Positions 63,697 to 64,000 of a stretch of 64,000 nt of DNA are shown here, in pieces. Source of the DNA: Exilibacterium tricleocarpae. Lineage in GTDB: Bacteria; Pseudomonadota; Gammaproteobacteria; Pseudomonadales; Cellvibrionaceae. The stretch spans positions 186,001-250,000 of the forward strand of contig NZ_ML660090.1 in assembly GCF_007004655.1 (NCBI RefSeq), read 5' to 3'. Both the position numbers and the translations under genes were made by a program. Each line of letters starts with the position of its first letter. Positions within the stretch are counted from its first letter, which is position 1. The notes beneath the pieces are model-generated. The model ran no database searches. It saw nothing but the letters and a program-made list of their open reading frames with translations, and was not told where the DNA came from.

Positions 63697-63972
63697 TTAC
63701 TCGTTGAGACAGTCTTTCAATGCCTTGCCCGGGCGAAACCCCACGGAGGCAGTCGCCGGTATTTGAATGGTTTCTCCGGTTTGCGGGCTGCGTCCGGTGC
63801 GGGCGGCACGCTGGCGCCGGAAAAAGGAGCCGAAGCCAACCAGGGTGACGCTCTCGTCGCGGCTCAGCGCGTTGGTGATTTCTTCAAAAATTGCCGACAC
63901 CACATCATTGGCGCGATCTGCAGGGAGGTCAGCGAGATCGGCAACGGCCGCAACCAGATCACTCTTATGCAT
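63697..63972 (-). CDS. HU family DNA-binding protein
   Basis: Small nucleoid protein that bends DNA, 91 residues. It begins MHKSDLVAAVADLADLPADRAND, has VTLVGFGSFFRRQRAARTGRSPQTG, the HU beta-arm core, and ends VGFRPGKALKD. An HU gene in the recG neighbourhood also occurs in Pseudomonas. Length and the GFGSF motif fit HU better than IHF. GGGAATAA precedes the start. Confidence 0.95.
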   Translation of the reverse strand: MHKSDLVAAVADLADLPADRANDVVSAIFEEITNALSRDESVTLVGFGSFFRRQRAARTGRSPQTGETIQIPATASVGFRPGKALKDCLNE

Positions 63973-64000
63973 GTAGTTATTCCCGATTGGACTGACTGCG

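Overview
The window is a 64 kb stretch of a GC-rich gammaproteobacterial chromosome. Gene content and order resemble Pseudomonas (rsd/algQ-FKBP-algP; radC-coaBC-algC-argB-pyrE-crc-rph-yicC-gmk-rpoZ-spoT-ridA; oxyR-recG-HDOD-HU; ftsY-ftsE-ftsX-rpoH). The type II secretion operon, SapC, an HLD-I dehalogenase and an Omp85 protein suggest a marine relative, plausibly in or near the Cellvibrionales. That placement is inference. I see no rRNA, tRNA, prophage, CRISPR array or intact insertion sequence.

Layout. 1-6848 (minus): gspC-D-E-F-G-H, the last cut by the window edge. 7305-9977: a small conserved protein, gshA, acpH. 10051-20373: a FliL-like protein, dsbB, rsd, a WD40 lipoprotein, an FKBP lipoprotein, a DUF4124-like protein, the histone-like AlgP, a TIGR02444 protein, an ABC-F ATPase, elbB and a UspE-like protein. 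20390-28583: trmB, DUF423, rpoH, ftsX-ftsE-ftsY, rsmD, coaD, a small exported protein, mutM. 28696-40357 is the accessory part: an orphan hydantoinase A-type protein, two convergent AraC regulators, tesB, an SDR with a signal-like N terminus, a remnant of a sodium symporter, a six-helix membrane protein coupled to an Omp85 protein, a MITE-like palindromic repeat, SapC and a haloalkane dehalogenase. 40779-63972 returns to housekeeping: rpmG-rpmB, radC, coaBC, a long membrane-anchored algC, argB, slmA, a DUF4124 protein, pyrE, crc, rph, yicC, gmk, rpoZ, spoT, ridA, a YeeZ-like SDR, oxyR, recG, a YbaK-HDOD protein, a dicarboxylate/amino-acid symporter and HU.

The most unusual signal is not a gene. 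About twenty short degenerate tandem repeats, with periods of 5, 7, 11, 13, 14, 15, 16, 20, 22 and 24 bp, sit at gene boundaries through the whole window. The units are unrelated in sequence. Some supply the last codons and stop codon of a gene (coaD, radC). Others lengthen the N terminus just before a signal peptide (GspD, FliL-like, DUF4124 protein, six-helix membrane protein) or fill the spacer between genes (argB-slmA, recG-HDOD, HDOD-symporter). A 15-bp, five-codon period recurs at several unrelated loci. I know of no described system that explains this, and it is the first thing I would check genome-wide.
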